Assembly: GCA_030544685.1 (NCBI GenBank)
Contig: CP086683.1
Location: forward strand, 620,001-684,000
Length of the DNA stretch: 64,000 nt
Source: Pseudomonas sp. B21_DOA
Lineage (GTDB): Bacteria > Pseudomonadota > Gammaproteobacteria > Pseudomonadales > Pseudomonadaceae
Reading direction: 5' to 3'
The position numbers and the translations under genes were made by a program. This document shows, piece after piece, positions 47,335 to 56,168 of the stretch. The notes beneath the pieces were generated by a model, which was not told where the DNA came from, searched no databases, and was given only the letters and a program-made list of their open reading frames with translations. Numbering within the stretch: position 1 is the first letter of the stretch; each line of letters opens with the position of its first letter.

Positions 47335-47438
47335 GATCGTTCCCACGCTCTGCGTGGGAATGAATCCATGGACGCTCCGCGTCCACCGTGACGCGGAGCG
47401 TCACGGGCGGCATTCCCACGCAGAGCGTGGGAACGATC
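47335..47438. repeat. Inverted repeat, GATCGTTCCCACGC family
   Basis: GATCGTTCCCACGCTCTGCG with its reverse complement at the right; inner GACGCTCCGCGTCC and GACGCGGAGCGTC arms. With the terminator and AT-rich promoter it accounts for the ssuE-lsfA gap of about 320 bases; I see nothing else there. Confidence 0.88.
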
Positions 47439-47452
47439 AAAATCTCACTGAC

Positions 47453-48091
47453 TTATTTGTTCGGCTGCGGCGTCAGGCGCAGGTACGGCTTCACCGCGCG
47501 ATAGCCTTTCGGGAAGCGCTGCTTGATCTCGTCTTCGTCCTTGAGCGACGGCACGATCACCACCTCTTCACCGTCCTGCCAGTTGGCGGGGGTGGCGACC
47601 TTGTAGTTGTCGGTGAGCTGCAGCGAGTCGATCACCCGCAGAATCTCGTGGAAGTTGCGCCCGGTGCTCGCCGGGTAGGTGATGGTCAAGCGGATCTTCT
47701 TGTTCGGATCGATCACGAACAGTGAACGCACGGTCAACGTGTCATTGGCGTTCGGATGGATCAGGTCGTAGAGATCGGAGACCTTGCGATCGGCATCGGC
47801 CAGGATCGGGAAGTTGACGATAGTGTTCTGGGTTTCGTTGATGTCCTCGATCCACTTGTGGTGCGAGTCCACCGGGTCGACCGACAGCGCGATGGCCTTG
47901 ACGCCGCGTTGGCTGAATTCATCCTTGAGCTTGGCGGTGAAACCCAGCTCGGTGGTGCACACCGGGGTGAAATCCGCCGGGTGGGAGAACAGCACGCCCC
48001 AGCTATCGCCCAGCCATTCGTGGAAACGAATCTTGCCGGCGCTGGAATCCTGTTCGAAATCGGGGGCGATGTCGCCGAGTCTGAGGCTCAT
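47453..48091 (-). CDS. lsfA: 1-Cys peroxiredoxin LsfA
   Basis: Prx6-type thiol peroxidase (212 aa) reducing peroxides; in P. putida it is induced by sulfate starvation with the ssu genes. The peroxidatic cysteine is Cys45 in SHPADFTPVCTTELG. There is no resolving cysteine in the usual 2-Cys position and a C-terminal domain (VVIVPSLKDEDEIKQRFPKG) typical of Prx6 follows. Start ATG 48091. Placement between ssu and oprE matches P. putida. Confidence 0.92.
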   Translation of the reverse strand: MSLRLGDIAPDFEQDSSAGKIRFHEWLGDSWGVLFSHPADFTPVCTTELGFTAKLKDEFSQRGVKAIALSVDPVDSHHKWIEDINETQNTIVNFPILADADRKVSDLYDLIHPNANDTLTVRSLFVIDPNKKIRLTITYPASTGRNFHEILRVIDSLQLTDNYKVATPANWQDGEEVVIVPSLKDEDEIKQRFPKGYRAVKPYLRLTPQPNK

Positions 48092-48150
48092 GGTGCTGCT
48101 CCTGATGAGGGATGGGAGACAACAACTGTAGCTCGTGATCGGTCAGCGTG

Positions 48151-48178
48151 AAAAAGAATAAATAACTAGATATCTAGA
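48151..48178 (-). promoter_or_regulatory. Putative lsfA control site
   Basis: On the minus strand TTATTCTTTTTC (48151-48162), as near ssuE and tauA, sits beside the 12-base perfect palindrome CTAGATATCTAG (48167-48178). About 60 bases upstream of lsfA. Confidence 0.45.
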
Positions 48179-48321
48179 TCATTAATGAATATTAAACATC
48201 TGTTCATTGGACACCGACCGGCATCGCGACGAACATCCAACGCAAGGTTCGAAAAGGCCTTGAGTTGCAGCAAAGAGGGAAATCGAGAAGGGCTTACGGG
48301 GGTGAGCCTGACTCGAAACGC

Positions 48322-48360
48322 AAAAGCCCCGTCCGGCGCGATGCCGGACGGGGCTTTTTT
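48322..48360. terminator. Terminator of oprE (possibly bidirectional)
   Basis: AGCCCCGTCCGGC and GCCGGACGGGGCT form a 13-base stem, with A4 on the left and T6 on the right. Confidence 0.9.
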
Positions 48361-48382
48361 GTCTGCGTGTCGAGCCGCGTGA

Positions 48383-49726
48383 TTACAGCAGCGGGATCGA
48401 GTAGCTGACGATCAGGCGATTTTCATCCTGCGAACGGGTGTTCGGCAGGTCGGTGCGCCACACAGCGTTTTTCCACATCAGGCCGACGTTCTTGAACGGG
48501 CCTTCCGGTACTACGTAACCGATGGTGAAGTCGCGTTCCCACTCGGAGCGGTTCGACGCGCTCTCACGACCATTGGTGCCCACGGTGTCGATGCTGTCAC
48601 CTTTCAGGTAAACCACACCGGCGGTCAGGCCAGGTACGCCGACCTTGGCGAAGTCGTAGGAGTAGCGAGCCTGCCAGGTTTTCTCACCGGCACGACCGAA
48701 CTTCTGGATCTGCATATCGGTGATGGTGTAGTTCGACGAACCGTCACCCTGGTTCAGCCAAGGGAAGTCGCTGCTGCCGTTGGAAACCTGGTAACCGCCA
48801 CCGAAGGTGTGACCGGCAACGGTGTACAGGAACAGGCCGCTGTACAGGTTGTTGTCGACTTCACCACGGCCGTTACGGAAACCGGTGTAGTTACCCGAGC
48901 TGTAGTAAGCCGAGTCAGTGCCATTCTTGCCGTCGTCGGAGCTGTTGAAGTAACGCAGGTCAGACTTCAACACACCCGGGCCGATCGACCAGTTGTGTAC
49001 CAGACCGAGGAAGTGCTGCTTGTAGAAATCTTCCAGGTTGCCGTAGTAGTACTGGGCAGTCAGGTCTTTGGTGATCTTGTAGTCACCACCGGCGTAGATG
49101 AACTTGTTGCTGTCACGGAAAGCCGTGCCGCGGGTGTTGGCGCCGCCGATCGACAGGTTTTCGTTGTTGCTGGAGTTACGACCTTTTACCGCTTCGATCT
49201 GACCACCGACCAGGGTCAGGTCCTTGATCTCGCCGGAAGTGATCTGACCGCCCTGCCAGGTTTGTGGCAGCAGGCGGCCGTCGTTGGTGACGATGACTGG
49301 CAGTTTCGGCTGCAGGGTGCCGAGCTTCAATTCAGTCTGGGAGATCTTGGCTTTGGCCGTCAGACCCAGGCTGGAGAAGTTGTCCACGGCTTTACCGTTG
49401 GACTCGCTCGGGAACACGGTGCCGCCGTAAGCGGTGCCGCTGTTGCCGTTGGTGCCGCCGCCCGAATCAAGACGGATGCCGAGCAGGCCGATGGCGTCGA
49501 GACCGAAACCTACGGTGCCTTGGGTGTAACCGGAGATGAAACGCAGATCGAAGCCTTGACCCCACTCTTCGTTCTTGTTGGCGCCAGCGCCGTCACGGTT
49601 GTCAGTGTTGATATAGAAGTTGCGCAGACCCAGAGTAGCCTTGCTGTCTTCGATGAAACCGGCGGCGCCTGCCTGCTGCGCCATAACCCCAACGGCCACA
49701 GCCAGGGCCAAGGTGGACTTGTTCAT
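48383..49726 (-). CDS. oprE: OprD-family outer-membrane porin OprE
   Basis: Outer-membrane beta-barrel of the OprD/Occ family, 447 aa. Signal peptide to about residue 21 (MNKSTLALAVAVGVMAQQAG), then GFIEDSKATLGLRNFYINTD, a family start, LPVIVTNDGRLLPQTWQGGQ, and the C-terminal strand ending LIVSYSIPLL. It resembles P. aeruginosa OprE closely. In P. putida the oprE homologue lies between lsfA and tauA, and here too, suggesting a role in sulfur-compound uptake. Start ATG 49726. The divergent tauA shares its promoter region. Confidence 0.85.
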   Translation of the reverse strand: MNKSTLALAVAVGVMAQQAGAAGFIEDSKATLGLRNFYINTDNRDGAGANKNEEWGQGFDLRFISGYTQGTVGFGLDAIGLLGIRLDSGGGTNGNSGTAYGGTVFPSESNGKAVDNFSSLGLTAKAKISQTELKLGTLQPKLPVIVTNDGRLLPQTWQGGQITSGEIKDLTLVGGQIEAVKGRNSSNNENLSIGGANTRGTAFRDSNKFIYAGGDYKITKDLTAQYYYGNLEDFYKQHFLGLVHNWSIGPGVLKSDLRYFNSSDDGKNGTDSAYYSSGNYTGFRNGRGEVDNNLYSGLFLYTVAGHTFGGGYQVSNGSSDFPWLNQGDGSSNYTITDMQIQKFGRAGEKTWQARYSYDFAKVGVPGLTAGVVYLKGDSIDTVGTNGRESASNRSEWERDFTIGYVVPEGPFKNVGLMWKNAVWRTDLPNTRSQDENRLIVSYSIPLL

Positions 49727-50092
49727 GTATCGCTCCTCTCGTTCTAATTCTTGTGTTCCTGGTTCGGGGTCGATTTGCCCTGAATCCTAAGATTCGCGAT
49801 TAGCGCCAGACCGTGACTGCCAAGTCAATCGTAACCTTGTGTGTCTACGACCATCGTCTAATCGCAAGTGATTGGGTCCCTGCAGCGTAAAGACTTCCTG
49901 ATAATCCCAAAAAGAATTTATTCATTCTTTTTCATGCCATTCGGGTATATGGCCCATTAATGGCCATCTGCGCCGGGAAACAGCGTATCGGCGCCTAAGC
50001 TCATTCCTAAATGGTATTTGTTGACCTTTTTTAGATCGATTAGCTTTGCCGTACTCCCAACACGGCAAATCCCATCGAAAAGGCGACGCATC
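49727..50092. promoter_or_regulatory. Divergent oprE/tauA control region
   Basis: 366 bases without a gene. It holds AAAAAGAAT and ATTCTTTTT facing each other (49909-49932), with TTATTC between, ATGGCC and GGCCAT (49949-49967) and GCCGT and ACGGC (about 50048-50066). The first recalls the TTATTC words by ssuE and lsfA. The regulator is not identifiable from sequence. Confidence 0.5.
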
Positions 50093-51079
50093 ATGGCGAA
50101 ACGCGCACTATCAAGTCAATTTGTTACAGTTTGTGTGTCGGCACTGTTTTGTTTTTCCGCACATGCCGCCGGTCTGACGGTGGGCTATCAAACCGGCATC
50201 GACCCGAGCAAGGTGCCGCAGGCCGATGGCGTGTACGAAAAAACCATTGGCGAGAAGATCGACTGGCGACGCTTCAACAGCGGCCCGGAAGTAGTGACAG
50301 CCATTGCTTCTGGCGACGTACAGATCGGCAACCTCGGCTCGAGTCCCTTGGCAGCGGCTGCCTCGCGCAATTTACCGATCGTGGCTTTCATCGTCTCGGC
50401 GCAGATCAATGCCGCCGAAGCCTTGGTGGTGCGCAACGGCAGCGGCATCGACAAGCCGCAGGATCTGATCGGTAAAACCATCGCCACGCCGTTCGTGTCG
50501 ACCTCGCACTACAGTCTGCTTGGGGCGCTGAAGCACTGGGGCCTGACGACTTCGCAAGTCAAAGTGGTCAATCTGCAACCGGCCGAGATCGCCGCCGCGT
50601 GGAAGCGCGGCGACATCGACGGGGCGTTTGTCTGGTCACCAGCGCTGGGCGAGATCCGCAAGACCGGCAAGACCCTGACCGATGCTGCCCAAGTCGGCCA
50701 GTGGGGCGCGCCGACCTTCGAAGTGTGGGTGGCGCGCAAGGACTTTGCCGAGAAGCATCCCGAGGTCGTGGCCAAGTTTGCCAGGGTCACCCTGGACTCG
50801 TTCGCTGATTACGCCGCGCACAAGGACAGCTGGACGGCGGACTCGGTGCCTGTGCAGAAAATCGCCAAATTGACCGGCGCCAATGCGGCGGATGTACCGG
50901 AACTGCTGGCCGGGTCGGCATTCCCCGACGCGCAGGCGCAGCAAACCACGGCGCTGCTGGACGGCGGCACCGCGAAGGCCATTGCCGAAACGGCAAAATT
51001 CTTGAAAGAACAGGGCAAGGTCGAGACGGTGCTGCCGGATTACTCGCCGTACGTCAGCGCTAAATTCATCACTGACTGA
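50093..51079 (+). CDS. tauA: Taurine-binding periplasmic protein TauA (no adjacent tauBCD)
   Basis: Periplasmic taurine-binding subunit, 328 aa. Signal peptide to about residue 25 (ending CFSAHA), then GLTVGYQTGIDPSKVPQADG, NSGPEVVTAIASGDVQIGN, TPFVSTSHYSLLGALKHWGL and GAFVWSPALGEIRKTGKTLT, characteristic of TauA. ATG 50093 is preferred over frame extensions upstream. Unusually, tauB, tauC and tauD do not follow: a repeat and argA come next. It must use a permease encoded elsewhere, or be redundant. Confidence 0.9.
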   Translation: MAKRALSSQFVTVCVSALFCFSAHAAGLTVGYQTGIDPSKVPQADGVYEKTIGEKIDWRRFNSGPEVVTAIASGDVQIGNLGSSPLAAAASRNLPIVAFIVSAQINAAEALVVRNGSGIDKPQDLIGKTIATPFVSTSHYSLLGALKHWGLTTSQVKVVNLQPAEIAAAWKRGDIDGAFVWSPALGEIRKTGKTLTDAAQVGQWGAPTFEVWVARKDFAEKHPEVVAKFARVTLDSFADYAAHKDSWTADSVPVQKIAKLTGANAADVPELLAGSAFPDAQAQQTTALLDGGTAKAIAETAKFLKEQGKVETVLPDYSPYVSAKFITD

Positions 51080-51090
51080 ATGCAGAACCC

Positions 51091-51199
51091 TGTGGTGAGG
51101 GGATTTATCCCCGTTGGACTGCGCAGCAGTCCCCTTGCGTTTCCAGGTGAAAACACAGGGGCCGCTACGCGACCCAGCGGGGATGAATCCCTCGCCACA
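51091..51199. repeat. Inverted repeat, TGTGGCGAGGGGATTTATCCC family
   Basis: TGTGGTGAGGGGATTTATCC at left and GGGGATGAATCCCTCGCCAC at right. It lies exactly where tauB would be expected. Confidence 0.85.
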
Positions 51200-51216
51200 G
51201 GAGACCTCGCTGTTGT

Positions 51217-52518
51217 TCAGAGAGTCTTTTCGAAGATCTTCGAGTTGCGCTGATAGTTGTACAGCGATGCCCGCGCTGCTGGCAGGCGTTCTACGCTGCT
51301 TGGCTCGAACCCGCGCTCGCGGAACCAGTGCGCCGTCCGGGTGGTTAGCACGAACAGGGTTTTCAACCCCTGCGCTCGCGCCCGGGTTTCGATGCGTTCG
51401 AGCAACTCATCACCGCGGCCGCCGTGGCGGTACTCCGGATTCACCGCCAGACACGCCAGCTCGCCAGCATCGGAATCGGCAATCTGATACAGCGCCGCAC
51501 AAGCAATGATCATTCCTTCACGCTCGACCACGCTGAACTGCTCGATCTCGCGCTCCAGTACTTCCCGCGAGCGACGCACCAGAATGCCCTGCTCTTCCAG
51601 CGGACTGATCAGATCGAGCAGGCCACCGACGTCTTCAATCGCCGCCTCGCGCACCAATTCGAATTGCTCCTGCGCGACCAGCGTACCGCCGCCGTCACGG
51701 GTGAATAGCTCGGTCAGCAGCGCGCCGTCTTCGGCGTAACTGACGATATGACTGCGCGCCACGCCGCCACGGCAAGCTTCGGCGGCGGCATCGAGCAACT
51801 CCGCTTGATAGTTGCTCATGCCCAGACGCTGCAAATGGGCTGGCACTTGTTGCGGGCGCAGTTCGCGCACCAGTTTGCCGTTCTCGTCGATCAGGCCGAG
51901 TTCGGCGCCGAACAACAGCAGCTTGTCCGCCCCCAGATCAATCGCGGCGCGGGTGGCGACGTCTTCGCAGGCGAGGTTGAAGATCTCGCCGGTCGGTGAA
52001 TAGCCCAACGGCGACAGCAGCACGATCGAGCGCTCGTCGAGCAGGCGGTTGATGCCCTTGCGATCGACCCGACGGACTTCGCCGGTGTGGTGATAGTCGA
52101 CACCTTCCAGCACGCCGATCGGCCGCGCGGTGACGAGGTTGCCGCTGGCCACGCGCAAGCGCGAGCCCTGCATCGGCGACGAGGCCATGTCCATCGACAG
52201 GCGCGCTTCGATAGCGATGCGCAACTGGCCGACCGCATCGATCACACACTCCAGCGTTGCGGCATCGGTGATGCGCATGCCGTGATGGTAATGCGGGGTC
52301 AGGCCACGGGCGGCGAGGCGGGTTTCGATCTGCGGGCGCGAACCGTGCACCAGCACCAGGCGCACGCCGAGGCTGTGCAGCAAGACCAGGTCGTGGACGA
52401 TGTTGCCGAAATTCGGATGCTCGACGCCGTCGCCGGGCAGCATGACGACGAAGGTGCAATCGCGGTGGGCATTGATGTAAGGAGACGCGTGGCGGAGCCA
52501 ATTGACGTATTCGGGCAT
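51217..52518 (-). CDS. argA: Amino-acid N-acetyltransferase (N-acetylglutamate synthase)
   Basis: Acetylates glutamate with acetyl-CoA, the first step of arginine synthesis. The N-terminal two thirds is an amino-acid-kinase-like domain (LVLVHGSRPQIETRLAARGL), and the C-terminal third a GNAT acetyltransferase (CLAVNPEYRHGGRGDELLER). 433 aa as usual. Start ATG 52518. argE lies about 260 bases upstream on the same strand. Confidence 0.96.
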   Translation of the reverse strand: MPEYVNWLRHASPYINAHRDCTFVVMLPGDGVEHPNFGNIVHDLVLLHSLGVRLVLVHGSRPQIETRLAARGLTPHYHHGMRITDAATLECVIDAVGQLRIAIEARLSMDMASSPMQGSRLRVASGNLVTARPIGVLEGVDYHHTGEVRRVDRKGINRLLDERSIVLLSPLGYSPTGEIFNLACEDVATRAAIDLGADKLLLFGAELGLIDENGKLVRELRPQQVPAHLQRLGMSNYQAELLDAAAEACRGGVARSHIVSYAEDGALLTELFTRDGGGTLVAQEQFELVREAAIEDVGGLLDLISPLEEQGILVRRSREVLEREIEQFSVVEREGMIIACAALYQIADSDAGELACLAVNPEYRHGGRGDELLERIETRARAQGLKTLFVLTTRTAHWFRERGFEPSSVERLPAARASLYNYQRNSKIFEKTL

Positions 52519-52683
52519 GAACCTGGGCCTGTAATAAAGAGCAGCCGAAAAAGGGGCGAAACGAAAAACGCACAGCGGGCTGATGGTTATCGTCGGAACA
52601 GGCTTGGCGACACGCGCGCTCTCCTCATGAATACGGGTTGGGGTGCAGGCAATTTACCGGGTTGATGCAAGACATTTAACCCT

Positions 52684-52770
52684 GTGGGAGCGAGCCTGCT
52701 CGCGAAAGCGGTGGATCAGGTTCATCAATGGCGACTGACAAAACGCTTTCGCGAGCAGGCTCGCTCCCAC
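52684..52770. repeat. REPIN
   Basis: GTGGGAGCGAGCCTGCTCGC and its reverse complement, between argE and argA. Confidence 0.9.
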
Positions 52771-52779
52771 ACAGGGCCG

Positions 52780-53934
52780 TCATCGTTCGTCTGTCGTCAG
52801 GCAATAATGTTCAATCAACTGCCGGATCAGATGCACGGTAGGCTGCAAACGTGACATTTCAAGGTACTCGCCGGGTTGATGCGCACAGGCAATGTCACCG
52901 GGGCCGAGGACGATGGTTTCGCAGCCGAGGCGCTGAAGATAAGGCGCTTCGGTGCCGAACGCTACTGCTTCGGCGCGATGGCCGGTGAGCTTTTCGGCGA
53001 TGCGCACCAGTTCGGCATCCTCGGACTGTTCGAACGGCGGCACTTCCGGGAACAGCGGCTTGTAGTCGATCTTCACCTTGTGCCGCTCGGCTACCGGGTT
53101 GAGCTTGCGCAGGATTTCCGCGCGCAGCACGCTCAGGTCCATGCCCGGCAGCGGCCGCAGGTCAAACTCCAGCGAACACTGGCCGCAGATGCGATTGGGA
53201 TTGTCGCCACCATGGATGCAGCCAAAATTCATCGTCGGTTGCGGCACGCTGAATTGTGGATTGCTGAATTCGCGCTGCCACAACAGGCGCAGGCCGCGCA
53301 ATTCGCCGATAGCATCGTGCATCGCTTCAAGGGCGCTATGGCCCAGGCGCGGATCAGACGAGTGGCCGCTCTGCCCGAGGACGTCGATGCGCTCCATCAT
53401 GATGCCTTTGTGCATGCGGATCGGCTTGAGCCCGGTCGGCTCGCCGATCACCGCCGCGCGGCCCAGCGGTTGCCCGGCCTCGGCCAGCGCTCGGGCGCCG
53501 GACATCGAGCTTTCTTCATCGCAGGTGGCAAGAATCAGCAGCGGTTGTTTGAACGACTGATCGAGCAGCGGCCGCACCGCCTCGATGATCAGCGCGAAGA
53601 AGCCCTTCATGTCACAGCTGCCCAGCCCGACCCAGCGGCCATCGACTTCGGTGAGCTTCAGCGGGTCGGTCTGCCACAACGCGTCGTCATAAGGCACAGT
53701 GTCGCTGTGCCCGGCCAGCACCAGGCCACCGGGGCCGCTGCCGAAACTGGCAAGCAGATTGAATTTGCCGGGGCTGACCTGCTGGATATCGCAGCTGAAA
53801 CCCAGGTCACCGAGCCAGCCAGCGAGCAAATCAATGACGGCGCGGTTGGACTGGTCCAGGTTCGGTTGAGTACAGCTGACCGATGGCGCGGCAATCAGCG
53901 CGGCGAACTGGTCTTGCATGGACGGCAATGGCAT
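52780..53934 (-). CDS. argE: Acetylornithine deacetylase
   Basis: Zinc/cobalt M20-family hydrolase releasing ornithine from N-acetylornithine (384 aa). Metal ligands and catalytic residues appear in order: GHSDTVPYDD, GSCDMKGFF, ATCDEESSMSG, and IACAHQPGEYLEMSR near the end. Start ATG 53934; a GTG one codon before is possible. In Pseudomonas acetylornithine is usually deacetylated by transacetylation (ArgJ), so an ArgE-like enzyme may act on other acetylated amines. Confidence 0.9.
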   Translation of the reverse strand: MPLPSMQDQFAALIAAPSVSCTQPNLDQSNRAVIDLLAGWLGDLGFSCDIQQVSPGKFNLLASFGSGPGGLVLAGHSDTVPYDDALWQTDPLKLTEVDGRWVGLGSCDMKGFFALIIEAVRPLLDQSFKQPLLILATCDEESSMSGARALAEAGQPLGRAAVIGEPTGLKPIRMHKGIMMERIDVLGQSGHSSDPRLGHSALEAMHDAIGELRGLRLLWQREFSNPQFSVPQPTMNFGCIHGGDNPNRICGQCSLEFDLRPLPGMDLSVLRAEILRKLNPVAERHKVKIDYKPLFPEVPPFEQSEDAELVRIAEKLTGHRAEAVAFGTEAPYLQRLGCETIVLGPGDIACAHQPGEYLEMSRLQPTVHLIRQLIEHYCLTTDER

Positions 53935-54089
53935 CACTGACTCCAGGTCCCGGATTGAGGCCCACTATAGAACCATCCGGCGCGCGGAATAAACCGCCGC
54001 AGGGCGTAGGAAGTTTGACTCCTGTACACTGCACGGCCTTGGCAGCCACCCATCCCCCGGCTGCGCTCCCGATTCTGGATGTTCCGGCC

Positions 54090-55460
54090 ATGCAAAAAGA
54101 AACTGAAATCAAACTCCGCGTCAGCCGCGAAACCCTCGCTGCCCTGCGCGAGCACCCGCTGCTGAAGAAACGCAACAAAAGTGGCTGGGAACGCCGTGAG
54201 TTGATGAACCAGTACTTCGACACCCCCGAGCGCGACCTCGCCCAGGCAAAGGTCGCCCTGCGCCTGCGCAAGGACGGTGACGAAGTGATTCAGACCCTCA
54301 AGACCCGTGGCCAAAGCGTCGCCGGTCTGTCCGAGCGTAACGAGTACGACTGGAAACTGCCGAAAGCCAAGCTCGACGTAAAGAAACTCGACGGCGAATG
54401 CTGGCCCGAGGCACTGGCCGAGCTGGACAAGAAAACCCTCAAGCCGATCTTCACCACCGATTTCGTCCGCGAGCGCGCCGAAATCGCCTGGGGCCGTGGC
54501 AAGACCAAAGTGGTCATCGAAGCCGCCCTGGACCTCGGTCATGTGGTGGTCGGCAAGCATAAGGAAGAAATCTGCGAGCTGGAACTGGAACTGCGCGAAG
54601 GCGAGCCGGCCGCGCTGCTGGAACTGGCTGCCGAACTGGCCGAAACCCTGGCGCTGATGCCGTGCGATATCAGCAAGGCCGAGCGCGGCTATCGTCTTCA
54701 CGATGCAAACAGCTATTCGCTGAGCCTGCCGGCGCCGCAGTTGACCAGCGAAACCCGCCTCGACGACGCCTTCGCCGCGCTGAGCTGGCATCTGCTCGGC
54801 AGCAGCCAGCGGCTGGCCGAGCAATATCGTTTCAACGGCCACTGGCGCCTGCTGCAAGACTGGGTCGAGAACCTTGCGGAAATGCGCGCCCTGCTCAGCA
54901 GCCTCGGCCAGGCCGCACCGCGTCAGTCGACCCACGACCTGCGCGCGGCCCTCGATGCCTTGCTGGAAGACTGGCGCCCGCTGGTGCAAGTCGGCATCGA
55001 AGACGAAGACGTGCGCAAGGCCGCGCCGGAGCAGTTCGTTGAAGAACTGGAAGACCCGCGCTGGGGCCAGTTCTCGCTGAACGCTTCACGCTGGCTGCTG
55101 GCCCGCACCTGGACCGCCGACCGCAACACCCGTGGCAACCGTCAGGGTGACGCGCAATTGCACAGCTGGTTGCCGCGTCTGTTGGGCGAAGAAGCCACCG
55201 CTCTGCAGCTGCAGCGCTATCAGCAGCAGCCGGAAGATCTCGCCGAGCAACTGCCGCGTATCGAGCGCATTCAGGTCTGGTTGCACCATGCGCGCAACGT
55301 GCTGGACATTCCGGAAATGGATCGCCTGTACGGTGAGCTGAACAAACTGGCGCAACTGGCCAACGAGCCGACCATCACTGACGAACTGCTCGATGCGCGC
55401 AAGCATCAGGCGATTGCGGTGTACCAGAACCGCGCCTGGAAAATCCTCCTGCGCATGTGA
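54090..55460 (+). CDS. CYTH-CHAD inorganic triphosphatase
   Basis: Protein of 456 aa with an N-terminal CYTH triphosphate-tunnel domain (about residues 1-200; signature ETEIKLRV and many Lys/Arg/Glu) and a C-terminal helical CHAD domain (about 220-456, His/Arg-rich for polyphosphate). E. coli YgiF, of the same architecture, is an inorganic triphosphatase. Start ATG 54090 (MQKETEIKL); the frame is open upstream but overlaps argE's 5' end. Divergent from argE. Confidence 0.87.
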   Translation: MQKETEIKLRVSRETLAALREHPLLKKRNKSGWERRELMNQYFDTPERDLAQAKVALRLRKDGDEVIQTLKTRGQSVAGLSERNEYDWKLPKAKLDVKKLDGECWPEALAELDKKTLKPIFTTDFVRERAEIAWGRGKTKVVIEAALDLGHVVVGKHKEEICELELELREGEPAALLELAAELAETLALMPCDISKAERGYRLHDANSYSLSLPAPQLTSETRLDDAFAALSWHLLGSSQRLAEQYRFNGHWRLLQDWVENLAEMRALLSSLGQAAPRQSTHDLRAALDALLEDWRPLVQVGIEDEDVRKAAPEQFVEELEDPRWGQFSLNASRWLLARTWTADRNTRGNRQGDAQLHSWLPRLLGEEATALQLQRYQQQPEDLAEQLPRIERIQVWLHHARNVLDIPEMDRLYGELNKLAQLANEPTITDELLDARKHQAIAVYQNRAWKILLRM

Positions 55461-55467
55461 TGACCCT

Positions 55468-55565
55468 GTGGCGAGGGATTCATCCCCGCTGGGTCGCAAA
55501 GCGGCCCCGTTCTTAAAAAGCGGGGACTGCTGCGCAGCCCAGCGGGGATAAATCCTCTCGCCACA
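55468..55565. repeat. Inverted repeat, TGTGGCGAGGGATTCATCCCC family
   Basis: TGTGGCGAGGGATTCATCCC at left and GGGGATAAATCCTCTCGCCA at right, between convergent genes. Confidence 0.85.
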
Positions 55566-55578
55566 AAGGCCATCCGCA

Positions 55579-56043
55579 CTAGACCGGCAGGCTGGTGGTG
55601 GACTTGATCTCCGACAGCGCCACGATCGAGTTCACTTCCTGTATCCCCGGCACCAGCGACAGCTTCTCGAAGAAGAACCGCTCGTACGCCTCAATGTCCG
55701 CCGCGACAATGCGCAACATGAAGTCCACCGCGCCCATCAGCACATAACACTCCAGCACTTCCGGAAAGCCGCGAATCGCCTCGGTGAATTCGGTGAAGTT
55801 CGAGCGGCCGTGAGCGTTGAGTTTGATCTCGGCAAAGATCTGCGTGTTCAGGCCGATCTTCTTGCGATCAAGCAAGGTCACCTGACCGCGAATGATGCCC
55901 TCCTCCTTCATCCGCTGAATCCGCCGCCAGCACGGCGATTGCGATAGGCCGACCTGCTCGGCGATCTGCGCGCTCGACAGCGAAGCGTCTTCCTGCAGCA
56001 GGGCGAGGATCTTCCGGTCGTAAGCGTCCAGCTCGCTGTGCAT
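55579..56043 (-). CDS. Lrp/AsnC-family transcriptional regulator
   Basis: Feast/famine regulator, 154 aa. N-terminal helix-turn-helix (LSSAQIAEQVGLSQSPCWRR, residues about 22-41) and C-terminal RAM domain with an amino-acid-binding ACT-like fold (VLECYVLMGAVDFMLRIVAA). It is a paralogue rather than necessarily global Lrp. It diverges from the small ACT-like gene at 56169, which may be a target. Start ATG 56043 with AGGAAT upstream. Confidence 0.9.
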   Translation of the reverse strand: MHSELDAYDRKILALLQEDASLSSAQIAEQVGLSQSPCWRRIQRMKEEGIIRGQVTLLDRKKIGLNTQIFAEIKLNAHGRSNFTEFTEAIRGFPEVLECYVLMGAVDFMLRIVAADIEAYERFFFEKLSLVPGIQEVNSIVALSEIKSTTSLPV

Positions 56044-56168
56044 AACAATTCCTCCAAGATCGCCTTTAACGAATTATCCGTTTCGACAAATCGCTATAAA
56101 GGCCGATCATAGCCAAGAAATACCCCGCACCGAATGCAAAAATTTCTCCACTGATCTGGAGATTCGCC

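Noticed and set aside
48185..48382. 65-codon + strand frame after lsfA
   Set aside because: Its 3' part is the oprE terminator and it has no recognisable start signal or homology.
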